A stretch of 64,000 nucleotides of DNA from PALSA-610 sp038239145 (GCA_038239145.1 JBBSFB010000002.1:82046-146045); one strand, 5' to 3'. Shown: positions 26,316-34,754, counted from the first letter of the stretch. Numbers and translations are program-made. The notes: generated from the letters alone by a model not told the origin.

Positions 26316-29300
26316 TCACCCGCGGGCGAGACCGATGCGGTGCGCAACGGCCGCGGCCTCCCCCCGGTTCGCGACGCCGAGCTTCGACAGGATGTTCGAC
26401 ACGTGCACGCTCGCGGTCTTCTCACTGATGAACAGCTCGTCGGCGATCTGACGATTCGTGCGTCCATCGGCGACGAGCTCGAGCACTTGCTGCTCTCGCG
26501 CCGTCAACGAGAACGGCACCGGCGACACCGCGCTCGCATCCGTCTCCGTGTCGACCCTTCCGGCCGTGCCGGTCCCGGCCGCCACCACCGTGTCGATATC
26601 GATGCGTGCCCACCGCGCGATGCGCGCGATGTCGTCGAGGAGTGGCGCGGCGCCCAGTGGCGAAGCGAGCGTCACCGCCATCCGGAGCTCCTCTTCGACC
26701 TCGGACCTCGGAGCCGACGTCGCGAGCATTGCCTCGGCCAGACGGATCCTTGCCCGGGCTTCCGGATACGGCTCGCCGATCCGGTGCCAAGCCTCAGCCG
26801 CCGATCGCCACGAGGCTACGGCGGGCGTACCGTCCAAGCGGGTGAGCTCCGCGGCGATCGTCGCCAGTTCACCGTGCGTACGCGGCGCAAGCCCGCGCTC
26901 GGCCTCGACCGCCAAGAGCGCGTCACGACGAGCAAGGAACGGCTGCGCTTGCTCGACTGCGTCGGCGAGACCGGATTCGTCGTGGCGGGCGCGTGCCGCC
27001 TCGGCGAGATCGGCCGCGATCTCGATTCCGAGCCGGGCTGCGGGCTCCGCGTAGTAAGCGTCGTCGGTGCCGTCGGTCATGCGAACGGCGCGATGAGCGG
27101 CGGTGAGGGCGTCGTGCGCACGCCCCTGCGCCGCCAGGAGCTCCGCGTGGGCCACGTGCGCGAGCGCACCATGCTGCACGTCGTCAGCCCGTTCCGCGAG
27201 TAGGAGCGCGGGGGCAAGATGGCGGTCGGCGCCGTCGAGGTCGCCCCGGGCGACGAGCAGCCGGGTACGAACAGTGTTCACGCGCAACGCAGCCATGGTT
27301 TGCGCGTCGAGGGCGAGCGCCGCGCTCGTCGCGTCGGCGACGTCGTCCCACTCGCCTCGCTGGAAGGAGATCATCGCTCCGTTGGCGAACAGGTAGCTGC
27401 CGTAGGAACGGTGAAAGCCGAATCGCGCAGCCCGGGCCGCCCCTTCCCGGGCCAGGGTCAGCCCCTCGTCGAGGAGACCACTCTGCATCAGCGTCTCCGA
27501 GAGGTTCACGTGCGCGCGACAGTCGTCGTCGATGTCGTCGACCGCCTGCGCGATCGTCAGTGATTCGCGCAACAGCGCGATGCCCTCGTCGAATTGGGCG
27601 AGCCCACCCAGCGCCGTGCCGAGCGAATTACGGGCGTGACCCTCGGTGCCGTGGTCGCCCACCGCGACCGCCACATCGATCGCCCCTCGACACGCTACGA
27701 CCGCTTCTGCGGAGCGGGAGACGAGCATCAGCGCCTGGCCGTACGCGGCCAGTGCCCGGGCCCGGGTAGCCGTCGACGGCGTGCTCGGGCAGATGATGAG
27801 CGCCTCCTCGTAGGTGGCGAGCGCCTCTCCCGGCGCGCCTCCCGACCAGAGATACCGGCCCCGGCGAACGAGCAGCTCACTCACGCGTAACTGGTCGCCG
27901 AGATCCCGGGCTTCGGTGATCGCCAGCGCGATCAGCTGGAGCGCGCGCTCGTAGTCGGCCATCAGGTAGTGGGCGTCGCCGAGCCGGCGGAGTACGTCGA
28001 GATGATCCAGGGGCAGGTCGGCGCGGTCGCCCGGCGCTCGCGACCACAGGCTCAGCGCACGTTCGTAGTGCCCACGGGCTTCGGGCACGGCCGCGGCCCG
28101 CTCGGCCTGCAGCGCGGCTTCGATCGAAGCCGCGAGCGCCGGTGCGAGCTCGTGCGCGGCATACCAATGGTGCGCGAGCAGCGCGGGAACGCCGGTGCGG
28201 TCGCCGCCCGAGAGCTCGGGTCGCTCGCTCAACACGCGTGCGTAGGCGGCATGCACGTCGACGCGCTCACCGGGCAGCAGCTCGTCGTACAATGCTTCTT
28301 GGAGCAGCGCATGCCGGAACGAGTATTCGTGCTCTCCGAAGGGTTCGATGAGCTGTTGGGTGATCGCCTCCCGCAACTGCTCGCGCAGCTCGGCATCGTC
28401 GCGCTCGGCGACTGCGGCGAGCAGGCCGTGGTGCACGGTGCGCCCCGCGGCCGCGGCGACGCGCAGGAGCTCTTGGGTGCCGTCTGAGCACACTTCGACG
28501 CGCACGAGGAGGACGTCCCGCAATGACGGCGGCAACTCGTTGAGGCGCAGATCTCCGCCCGCCGCGACGAGCTCCTCGGTGAAGAACGCGTTGCCTTCGG
28601 AGCGAGTGAACACCGCTTCCACCACGTCGTGCGTCGGGGGCTCGCCGAGGATGCCGTGGAGCTGGGCGCCAACATCGGCACGGTCGAACCGATCGAGGTC
28701 GATGCGCTCGGCGAGTCCGCTGCGCTCGAGCTCGGCGAGGAACGGACGTAAGGGGTGGCGCCGGTTCAGCTCGTCGGTGCGGAACGTGGCCACGATCGTC
28801 ACGGGCGTGGGACCGAGCTGTCGGATCAGGTAGGCGAGGAGATCACGGGTTGAGCGATCGGCCCAATGGAGATCCTCGATCAGCAGGAGGACCGGACGGT
28901 CGAGCGCGAGCCGTTGGAGCAGACCGAGCACGACCTCGAAGAGCCGGGCTGCGCCACCGGTCGGTTCCAACGCAGCCGCGTGGCCGGGGGCGGCCAGCTC
29001 CGCGACGAGCCGCCCGAGCTCGGAAGCGGCCGGGCCCGCGTACGCGAGGATCGCGGCTGCGCCGTCTTCGCGCACGAGGGTCCGCAGCACCTCGATGATC
29101 GGACCGAACGGCGGACCACTCTCGCCGAGGTCGACGCAGGTGCCGCTCAGCACCCGAGTCGATCCGGCCCGCGCCGTCAACTCCTGCAGCAGGCGGGTCT
29201 TGCCGACCCCGGCCTCGCCGCCGACGACCACTGCCGTCGCCGCTCCCGCGCCGGCTCGGACGATCGCGCCCTCGAGTCGTTGGAGCGGCTCGGCCCGACC

Positions 29301-29342
29301 GATGAAGGAAGGACTCGAGACCCGCGTCGCCACCATGGGCAT
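26316..29342 (-). CDS. LAL-type LuxR family regulator with AAA ATPase and TPR-like region
   Basis: A 1008-residue protein. The N-terminal ATPase has a Walker A motif GGEAGVGKTRLLQEL (about residue 42) and a Walker B/arginine region VLLLIEDLHWADRSTRDLLAYL (about 155). The middle (~400-900) is Ala-rich helical and resembles TPR repeats. The C-terminus (LTAREQQVLELVADGRTNRQ...) is a LuxR/FixJ helix-turn-helix. Such large ATP-binding regulators (MalT/LAL class) usually activate nearby or secondary-metabolism genes after sensing an inducer. The target is unknown here. A small unknown gene lies 19 bases upstream on the same strand. Confidence 0.93.
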   Translation of the reverse strand: MPMVATRVSSPSFIGRAEPLQRLEGAIVRAGAGAATAVVVGGEAGVGKTRLLQELTARAGSTRVLSGTCVDLGESGPPFGPIIEVLRTLVREDGAAAILAYAGPAASELGRLVAELAAPGHAAALEPTGGAARLFEVVLGLLQRLALDRPVLLLIEDLHWADRSTRDLLAYLIRQLGPTPVTIVATFRTDELNRRHPLRPFLAELERSGLAERIDLDRFDRADVGAQLHGILGEPPTHDVVEAVFTRSEGNAFFTEELVAAGGDLRLNELPPSLRDVLLVRVEVCSDGTQELLRVAAAAGRTVHHGLLAAVAERDDAELREQLREAITQQLIEPFGEHEYSFRHALLQEALYDELLPGERVDVHAAYARVLSERPELSGGDRTGVPALLAHHWYAAHELAPALAASIEAALQAERAAAVPEARGHYERALSLWSRAPGDRADLPLDHLDVLRRLGDAHYLMADYERALQLIALAITEARDLGDQLRVSELLVRRGRYLWSGGAPGEALATYEEALIICPSTPSTATRARALAAYGQALMLVSRSAEAVVACRGAIDVAVAVGDHGTEGHARNSLGTALGGLAQFDEGIALLRESLTIAQAVDDIDDDCRAHVNLSETLMQSGLLDEGLTLAREGAARAARFGFHRSYGSYLFANGAMISFQRGEWDDVADATSAALALDAQTMAALRVNTVRTRLLVARGDLDGADRHLAPALLLAERADDVQHGALAHVAHAELLAAQGRAHDALTAAHRAVRMTDGTDDAYYAEPAARLGIEIAADLAEAARARHDESGLADAVEQAQPFLARRDALLAVEAERGLAPRTHGELATIAAELTRLDGTPAVASWRSAAEAWHRIGEPYPEARARIRLAEAMLATSAPRSEVEEELRMAVTLASPLGAAPLLDDIARIARWARIDIDTVVAAGTGTAGRVDTETDASAVSPVPFSLTAREQQVLELVADGRTNRQIADELFISEKTASVHVSNILSKLGVANRGEAAAVAHRIGLARG

Positions 29343-29361
29343 TCTCGTCGACCCGCAGCGC

Positions 29362-29604
29362 TCACGCCACCGTCCGTACGCGCGTGGGCTCAGCCGACTG
29401 AACGACCGTCACCTCGGGCGTGCAACGTCGAAGATCGAGCACCGGCGCCGCGGGTCCCAGGATGAGCGCCGGTGTGCACTCCTGCTCGAAATCCGGCGTG
29501 CGCCGGGCCCGGCGGATCAGGCGCACGCGCCCGGCCGCACTCTCGAAGCGTGCCCGCCGCTCGGCGACAAGGTGCGAGGTGGTGCTGATGGATGAGATGT
29601 ACAT
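29362..29604 (-). CDS. Small protein of unknown function ahead of the LuxR regulator
   Basis: An 80-residue open frame MYISSISTTSHLVAERRARF... with a good ribosome binding site (GGGAGG, 5 bases before ATG) and 19 bases of space before the LuxR regulator. It is Arg- and Glu-rich, with several basic patches and no membrane segment or known motif. It may be a short hypothetical protein, or simply the leader of the regulator gene. I do not recognise a family. The position and RBS are what support it. Confidence 0.4.
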   Translation of the reverse strand: MYISSISTTSHLVAERRARFESAAGRVRLIRRARRTPDFEQECTPALILGPAAPVLDLRRCTPEVTVVQSAEPTRVRTVA

Positions 29605-29854
29605 GACGGCCTCCCGTGGTGCTCCAGTGCTCCTGGAACCACGATGCGCCTAAGGCAGGCCCCCATACATTGGGACAACGCCTCATCCCAAGCGTTCGAC
29701 CCCTTAGATTCCGGCGCTCCCGCCCCTCAGCCACCTCAGATCCGGCCGACCGAGCCCAAATGGCGTCGCCCGCTCCGGTTCTGGGGCCCACGCATTCCCT
29801 GTACGGGCACTCATCGGCCCCAGAACGGCCGACAGAACGTCGGCGCGCGAAGCG
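29605..29854. other. Intergenic region between nrdJ and the small gene
   Basis: This 250-base region is upstream of the LuxR-regulator pair and downstream of nrdJ. I see no gene. It holds an inverted repeat TTGGGA-N10-TCCCAA at 29670-29691, about 65 bases from the small gene's start, which could be an operator. It also holds a long hairpin at 29778-29843 next to the nrdJ stop. It has no tRNA-like cloverleaf or repeat array. Confidence 0.6.
29778..29843 (-). terminator. Hairpins downstream of nrdJ
   Basis: Two stems follow the nrdJ stop (29855-29857, read on the minus strand). The nearer one is CCGAC-AGAAC-GTCGG at 29829-29843. The other is an 11-bp perfect stem GTTCTGGGGCC / GGCCCCAGAAC (29778-29788 with 29816-29826) with a 27-base loop. 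There is no T-tract. This is a likely transcription end or processing signal for nrdJ. Confidence 0.5.
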
Positions 29855-32638
29855 CTACGAGCAGCCGCTGGTGCTGCCGCAGCTCGGACAGGCGTAGCAG
29901 CTGCCGGCCCGCTGCATCATGTCGCCGCAGACGTGGCAGAGCACGACCTCTCGGCTCACCGCGGCGGGAGGAGTCGCGACCGGCGGCACCGGCGCATCGT
30001 TGCGCACCCGCAATGCGTCGGACGGCGCCCGATCCTCGAACGGGAGGTCCATCGACGTCGCGCTCGGTGTCGTGGCCTCTTCGACACCGGGCAGCGTCGG
30101 TTGCATCCGCTCGCCCACCGTCTGGATGCCCATCGCCTCGCGCTTGTCCTTGTCGAGGTACGCGACCGCCAACCGGCGGAAGATGTAGTCGACCAGGCTC
30201 GACGCGAACCGGATGTCGGGATCGTCCGTCATGCCGGCAGGCTCGAAGCGCATGTTCGTGAACATCTCCACGAACGCTTCGAGCGGCACGCCGTACTGCA
30301 GACCGTGGCTCACCGAGATCGCGAACGCGTCCATGATGCCGGCGAGGGTCGATCCCTGCTTGGCGACCTGGAGGAACAGCTCGCCGGGCCGGCCGTCTTC
30401 GTACTCACCCACGGTCACGTACCCGTGGCAGTCGGCGACCCGGAACGAGAACGTCTTGGCCGAGCGCATCTTCGGCAGCTTCTGCCGTACCGGCTCCTGC
30501 ACGATGATCGTCTCGATGATCCGTTCCACCTCTTGGGTGACGGTGTCGGACGCCTTCTTCTGAGTCGACAGCGGCTGACCCACCTTGCAGTTGTCTCGGT
30601 AGAGCGCGACGGCCTTGAGCCCGAGCCGCCAAGACTCGAGGTACAGCTCCTCGACGTCGTCGATGGTCGCCTCTTCGGGCATGTTGACGGTCTTGCTGAT
30701 CGCGCCCGAGATGAACGGCTGCACGGCCGACATCATCTTCACGTGACCCATGTAGTGGATCGTGTTGTCGCCCATCGAGCACGCGAACACCGGCATGTGC
30801 TCGGCCTTCATGGCCGGCGCCCCGATGAGCGTCTTGTGCTCGTCGATGTAGGAGATGATCGTGTCGACCTCGTCGGTGCTGTAGCCGAGCTTGCGCAGTG
30901 CACGCGGGATCGTCTGGTTCACGATGAACATCGTTCCGCCGCCGACAAGCTTCTTCGCCTTCGTCAGCGCGAGGTCGGGCTCGATGCCGGTCGTGTCACA
31001 GTCCATCATCAGACCGATCGTGCCGGTCGGAGCGAGAACGGTGGCCTGCGCGTTGCGCACGCCGTGACGCTCACCGAGCTCGACCGCGTCGTCCCAGGCC
31101 TCCTGCGCGGCGCCGAGCAGCTCCGGCGGTACGAGGTCTTCGTCGATCTTCGCCGCCTCGGCCCGGTGCATCCGCAACACGTTGAGCATCGGCTCCTCGT
31201 TCTCGGCGTAGCCCGCGTGCGGACCCATGCGCGCAGCCGTCTTCGCGCTGGTCGCGTAGGCGTGGCCGGTCATCAGCGAGGTGATCGCCGCCGCCCACGC
31301 CCGACCACCCTCGGAGTCGTACGGCATGCCCTCAGCCATCAACAAGGCGCCGAGGTTGGCGTATCCGAGGCCGAGCTGACGGAACACCCGGCTCGTCTCC
31401 GCGATCCGCTCGGTCGGGTAATCGGCGTTGCCGACCAGGATCTCCTGGGCGGTGAACATGACCTCGACGGTGTGTTTGAACCCGTCGACGTCGAAGCTGC
31501 CGTCGTCACCCAGGTAGTGCAACAGGTTGATGCTGGCGAGGTTGCACGCGGAGTTGTCGAGGTGCATGTACTCCGAGCACGGATTGCTCGCATTGATGCG
31601 ACCCGTCTTCGACGACGTGTGCCAGCGGTTGATCGTGGTGTCGAACTGCATGCCCGGGTCGGCGCACTCCCACGCCGACTGGCTGATCTGACGCATGAGA
31701 TCGCGGGCCCGCAGCGTCTTCACCGTCTCGCCGGTGGTGACTGCGGTCAGGTTCCAGTCGCGGTCGTCGACGACCGCTTCCATGAACGCATCGTTCACGC
31801 GCACCGAGTTGTTGGCGTTCTGGTACTGGATCGAGTGGCTGTCCTTGCCGTCGAGATCCATGTCGAAGCCCGCGTCGCGCAGGGCCCGGGCCTTGCGTTC
31901 CTCGACGGCCTTGCACCACACGAAGTCTTCGATGTCGGGATGGTCGACGTCGAGGATGACCATCTTGGCAGCGCGACGGGTCTTGCCACCCGACTTGATC
32001 GTGCCGGCCGACGCGTCGGCGCCGCGCATGAAGCTGACGGGACCCGACGCAGTGCCGCCCCCCTTCAAGTGCTCGTGCGACGACCGGATGCGGGAGAGGT
32101 TGATGCCCGCCCCGGAACCACCCTTGAAGATGGTTCCTTCTTCCCGGTACCAGTTGAGGATCGCGTCCATCTGGTCGTCGACGGCGAGGATGAAGCACGC
32201 CGATGCCTGTTGGGGAACGCCCTTCACCCCGATGTTGAACCACACCGGCGAGTTGAACGCCGCGTACTGGTGGACGAGCACGAACTTCAGCTCGTCCCGG
32301 AAGGCGTCGGCCTCGCGGGCGTCGACGAAGTAGCCGTCTTTGGTGCCCCAGTCGGCAATCGTGTCGGCGACCCGGTCGATGACCTGGCGCAGCGACCACT
32401 CGCGCTCGGGGGTACCGAGCGTGCCTCGGAAGTACTTCTGGGCGACGATGTTGGTGGCGTTCAGCGACCACGTGGTCGGGAACTCGACGCCGGGCTGGAA
32501 GAAGGCGTCGCCGCCGTCCTTGTAGTTCTGGATGCGCGCGTCCCGCCGCTCCCACTCGACCGTGTCGTACGGGTCGACCCCGGGCCGCGTGAAGCGCCGA
32601 GTGATCCCGATACCGAGTTGCTGCGGCGCAATCGCCAT
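29855..32638 (-). CDS. nrdJ: Vitamin B12-dependent ribonucleoside-diphosphate reductase (class II)
   Basis: A 927-residue protein. The core shows the class II RNR signatures: FIKxGSGAGINLSxLRSxxE-like IFKGGSGAGINLSRIRSSHE, NPCSEYMHLDNSACNLASINL (active-site Cys and Glu), and APTGTIGLMMDCDTTGIEP. The C-terminal end has the zinc-ribbon CHVCGDMMQRAGSCYACPSCGSTSGCS. It makes dNDPs from NDPs with adenosylcobalamin. The ATG at 32638 has GGGAG 9 bases upstream. An in-frame ATG nine codons upstream lacks homology. The gene follows nrdR on the same strand, but with its own promoter in the 287-base gap. No class I RNR is in the window. Confidence 0.96.
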   Translation of the reverse strand: MAIAPQQLGIGITRRFTRPGVDPYDTVEWERRDARIQNYKDGGDAFFQPGVEFPTTWSLNATNIVAQKYFRGTLGTPEREWSLRQVIDRVADTIADWGTKDGYFVDAREADAFRDELKFVLVHQYAAFNSPVWFNIGVKGVPQQASACFILAVDDQMDAILNWYREEGTIFKGGSGAGINLSRIRSSHEHLKGGGTASGPVSFMRGADASAGTIKSGGKTRRAAKMVILDVDHPDIEDFVWCKAVEERKARALRDAGFDMDLDGKDSHSIQYQNANNSVRVNDAFMEAVVDDRDWNLTAVTTGETVKTLRARDLMRQISQSAWECADPGMQFDTTINRWHTSSKTGRINASNPCSEYMHLDNSACNLASINLLHYLGDDGSFDVDGFKHTVEVMFTAQEILVGNADYPTERIAETSRVFRQLGLGYANLGALLMAEGMPYDSEGGRAWAAAITSLMTGHAYATSAKTAARMGPHAGYAENEEPMLNVLRMHRAEAAKIDEDLVPPELLGAAQEAWDDAVELGERHGVRNAQATVLAPTGTIGLMMDCDTTGIEPDLALTKAKKLVGGGTMFIVNQTIPRALRKLGYSTDEVDTIISYIDEHKTLIGAPAMKAEHMPVFACSMGDNTIHYMGHVKMMSAVQPFISGAISKTVNMPEEATIDDVEELYLESWRLGLKAVALYRDNCKVGQPLSTQKKASDTVTQEVERIIETIIVQEPVRQKLPKMRSAKTFSFRVADCHGYVTVGEYEDGRPGELFLQVAKQGSTLAGIMDAFAISVSHGLQYGVPLEAFVEMFTNMRFEPAGMTDDPDIRFASSLVDYIFRRLAVAYLDKDKREAMGIQTVGERMQPTLPGVEEATTPSATSMDLPFEDRAPSDALRVRNDAPVPPVATPPAAVSREVVLCHVCGDMMQRAGSCYACPSCGSTSGCS

Positions 32639-32714
32639 GTCTTCGATCTCCCTCCGAGCCCGCATCCGGACTCAGGTCGCCCTACGAAGCGGCCACTCGA
32701 CTACCACATATAAA

Positions 32715-32732
32715 ACCACTACATCTTGTGGT
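32715..32732. promoter_or_regulatory. NrdR-box-like palindrome in the nrdJ leader
   Basis: The 18-base palindrome ACCACTACATCTTGTGGT has 5-base arms ACCAC / GTGGT and an AT-rich centre. It matches the general form of NrdR boxes, short imperfect palindromes with CAC/GTG ends. It lies 77 bases upstream of the nrdJ start codon and downstream of the predicted promoter. NrdR is encoded just upstream. Binding is inferred. Confidence 0.55.
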
Positions 32733-32764
32733 CTCTTCCCATCCGGACCGCGAGATGGGGGTGC

Positions 32765-32794
32765 ATTACATCACTGTAATTCCACCCGTGTCAA
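32765..32794 (-). promoter_or_regulatory. nrdJ promoter with overlapping inverted repeat
   Basis: On the minus strand there is TTGACA (32794-32789), an 18-base spacer and TGTAAT (32770-32765), a near-consensus sigma-70-type promoter. The inverted repeat ATTACATCACTGTAAT (32765-32780; 6-base arms) covers the -10 hexamer and the end of the spacer. Transcription would start near 32758, giving a leader of about 120 bases. The repeat may be a second NrdR site or another operator. Confidence 0.65.
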
Positions 32795-32876
32795 CACTTT
32801 CCCGGACGTTGCGGACACGATTCCCGATCAGACCGGACCCGGGTCGCTGACCAGGCCCAAAGCCGGGAAAACGCAT

Positions 32877-32900
32877 GGACCGGGCTCGATCAGCCCGTCC
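32877..32900 (-). terminator. Possible terminator after nrdR
   Basis: On the minus strand the hairpin GGACGGGCTGATCGAGCCCG plus GTCC (stem of about 9 pairs with one bulge) starts 26 bases after the nrdR stop. It is followed by ATGCGTTTTCCC, a short T-run. It would separate nrdR from the nrdJ promoter. Confidence 0.5.
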
Positions 32901-32925
32901 GAGCAGCAACCGGTCAACCCACGGG

Positions 32926-33390
32926 TCAACGCTGTTTGGGCTCGGTCGTCTTTTGGAGCTCGCCGACCTCACGCTCGAAATCGGCCAGGTCCTCGAATCC
33001 CTTGTACACCGAGGCGAAGCGCAGGTACGCGACGTGATCGAGTCCCCGGAGCCGCTCGAGCACCGCCATCCCGACCCGGTCGCTCGGGACCTCTCCCCCG
33101 ATGGCCCGCAGCTCCTCTTCGACGTCGGCGACGAGCTGGTTGACCGCAGAATCGTCGAGGCGCCCGGTGGCGGAGCGCTGGATCCCGGAACGGAGCTTGG
33201 CGGCGAGGAACGGCTCCGTTGCGCCGCCCCGCTTGCGGATGAGGAGCGGCGCTTCCTCCACTCGTTCGTACGTGGTGAACCGCCGACCGCACGCCAGGCA
33301 CTCGCGTCGCCGGCGGATCGCCGTGGACTCCGAGGCCTCCCGCGAGTCGACGACCTTGTCGTCGTTCGACCGGCAGTAGGGACAGCGCAC
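32926..33390 (-). CDS. nrdR: Transcriptional repressor NrdR
   Basis: A 154-residue protein with the zinc ribbon MRCPYCRSNDDKVVDSREA...RRRRECLACGRRFTTYERVE (CxxC pairs at both ends) and an ATP-cone domain (LLIRKRGGATEPFLAAKLRSGI to VYKGF). NrdR binds dATP/ATP through the ATP-cone and represses ribonucleotide reductase genes. The nrdJ gene lies immediately downstream and has candidate sites in front of it. The length is normal. An ATG start is unambiguous. Confidence 0.97.
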   Translation of the reverse strand: MRCPYCRSNDDKVVDSREASESTAIRRRRECLACGRRFTTYERVEEAPLLIRKRGGATEPFLAAKLRSGIQRSATGRLDDSAVNQLVADVEEELRAIGGEVPSDRVGMAVLERLRGLDHVAYLRFASVYKGFEDLADFEREVGELQKTTEPKQR

Positions 33391-33458
33391 GAAAAAGCAC
33401 GGTAATCCGTTCGATCGCGAATTGCGTCCCGGCAGGAGTGCGAACGACCGCGGGACGA

Positions 33459-33902
33459 TCAGGGCGTGGGCACCGAGATCGCCTCACCGGGGATCACGGT
33501 GCTCGTACCGAGCGCGTGGGCCATCACGTCGACGACATGCTGCACGTCGTGGCCCGCGGCGGCGCGCTGCGCGATCGACCACAGCGTGTCGCCCGGCTGG
33601 ACGACGATCTGTTGCACGTGCGGGAGACGCTCGGGGGTGGCGAGGGACGACCCGCCGAGCATCACCCCCGCACGCACCATCGCCAGCGCAAGGCCCAAGC
33701 CGACCAGCGCGGCGAGGACGCGCCGGCGTCGATAGACGGCACGCTGATGGCTGCGCGCCGATCGGGGGCGGGGCTGACGACGATCAGGGTCGACGACCTC
33801 GAACCGCCGGACCGGGCGGACCAGGGCGGTCGGCTCGGCGAACGGGCCGACATCTCGGGGTTCGAGCTGGTATCGGGGTTCGAGCTGGAGGACTGCGGCC
33901 AT
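33459..33902 (-). CDS. LysM domain membrane protein divergent from lexA (YneA-like position)
   Basis: A 147-residue protein. Residues ~1-60 are a basic cytoplasmic part. One membrane segment (RRVLAALVGLGLALAMVRAGV) follows at about 62-82, and a C-terminal LysM domain (VQQIVVQPGDTLWSIAQRAAAG...VIPGEAISVPTP) binds peptidoglycan. A divergent LysM protein next to lexA recalls B. subtilis YneA and its actinobacterial counterparts, which block division during the SOS response. Two SOS boxes lie in the shared region. The open frame extends to 33998, but I chose ATG 33902. The function is inferred from position and architecture. Confidence 0.85.
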   Translation of the reverse strand: MAAVLQLEPRYQLEPRDVGPFAEPTALVRPVRRFEVVDPDRRQPRPRSARSHQRAVYRRRRVLAALVGLGLALAMVRAGVMLGGSSLATPERLPHVQQIVVQPGDTLWSIAQRAAAGHDVQHVVDVMAHALGTSTVIPGEAISVPTP

Positions 33903-33977
33903 GGTCTTGGCTCCTCGGAGTTGGTTCGTGGGGGCGACGAGATGATCGAACCAGAGGGGTGAGACAGCTACGGTGGC

Positions 33978-33991
33978 CGAACGCCTGTTCG
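33978..33991. promoter_or_regulatory. LexA-binding site (SOS box 1)
   Basis: CGAACGCCTGTTCG is a perfect match to the actinobacterial SOS box CGAAC-N4-GTTCG. It lies 76 bases upstream of the LysM gene start and 64 bases upstream of the lexA start, in the divergent region. It probably controls both genes. Confidence 0.9.
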
Positions 33992-34007
33992 ATGTCAAGA
34001 AAAAAAG

Positions 34008-34021
34008 CGAACGGGTGTTTG
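34008..34021. promoter_or_regulatory. LexA-binding site (SOS box 2)
   Basis: CGAACGGGTGTTTG matches the SOS box at all but one arm base (final G for C pairing slot). It overlaps the -35 hexamer of the predicted lexA promoter by three bases and lies 30 bases from SOS box 1. Together they give lexA an autoregulated promoter. Confidence 0.8.
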
Positions 34022-34047
34022 CCCCGAACGCGTGATCGTGTTACCGT
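34019..34047 (+). promoter_or_regulatory. Predicted lexA promoter (leaderless)
   Basis: TTGCCC (34019-34024), a 17-base spacer and TACCGT (34042-34047) form a plausible promoter. The expected start site is 7-8 bases further, at the A of the lexA ATG (34055), so the mRNA would be leaderless. That fits the absence of a ribosome binding site in front of the ATG. Confidence 0.5.
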
Positions 34048-34054
34048 CGATTCC

Positions 34055-34741
34055 ATGCCCAACGCACCGGTCTCGCCGTCCCGCACTCCGTCCGGAGATC
34101 TCGCCAGCAACGGGCCCGCCCGGCTGACGGCGCGGCAGCGGCAGGTGCTCGAGTTCATCGACTCGCAGACCCGTGAGCAGGGCTATCCGCCCAGTGTCCG
34201 GGAGATCGGCGAGGCCGTCGGCCTGTCGTCGCCCTCGACCGTGCACGCCCATCTGGCCGCGCTCCAGGACAAGGGCTACCTGCGGCGCGATCCGAGCAAG
34301 CCCCGGGCGATCGAGGTCGCGCTGGAGCCCAGCACCGGCACCGCGATCGACCGCAGACCAGTCCGCAACGTCCCGCTCCTCGGCGACGTGGCCGCCGGCA
34401 CGGGTGTGCTCGCGGCCGAGAACGTCGAAGAGGTCATCCCCGTCCCCACCGATCTCTGCGGCGAAGGCGATCTCTTCATGCTCCGGGTGCGGGGCGAGTC
34501 CATGATCGACGCCGGCATCTTCGACGGCGACTACGTGGTCGCCCGTTCGCAACCGAACGCCGACAACGGCGACATCGTGATCGCCGGCATTCCCGGCGAA
34601 GAGGCCACCGTGAAGACGTTCATCCGCAAGCGCAACAAGATCATCTTGCGCCCGTCCAACCCCACGATGGAAGACCTCGTCTACGACCCGCTCGACGTGC
34701 AGATCTACGGCAAGCTCGTCACCTTGATGCGTCGGCTCTGA
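34055..34741 (+). CDS. lexA: SOS-response repressor LexA
   Basis: A 228-residue protein. The N-terminal winged helix reads LTARQRQVLEFIDSQTREQGYPPSVREIGEAVGLSS. The cleavage region is DVAAGTGVLAAENVEE, and the Ser/Lys dyad is GESMIDAG and TVKTFIRKRN. It represses SOS genes and self-cleaves with RecA filaments. Two SOS boxes lie upstream, and the ATG at 34055 is the start that fits homology and the promoter. It is convergent with dapE (13-base gap). Confidence 0.98.
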   Translation: MPNAPVSPSRTPSGDLASNGPARLTARQRQVLEFIDSQTREQGYPPSVREIGEAVGLSSPSTVHAHLAALQDKGYLRRDPSKPRAIEVALEPSTGTAIDRRPVRNVPLLGDVAAGTGVLAAENVEEVIPVPTDLCGEGDLFMLRVRGESMIDAGIFDGDYVVARSQPNADNGDIVIAGIPGEEATVKTFIRKRNKIILRPSNPTMEDLVYDPLDVQIYGKLVTLMRRL

Positions 34742-34754
34742 CGCGTACCGAGAC

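Noticed and set aside
29933..32713. 926-codon open frame antisense to nrdJ
   Set aside because: It is low-complexity, rich in Arg, Val and Asp, and mirrors the third-position G/C bias of nrdJ. No motif was seen, and nrdJ is certain.
32639..32925. Cobalamin riboswitch in front of nrdJ
   Set aside because: The enzyme needs B12, so I looked for one. The predicted leader of about 120 bases is too short, and I saw no B12-box-like conserved core.
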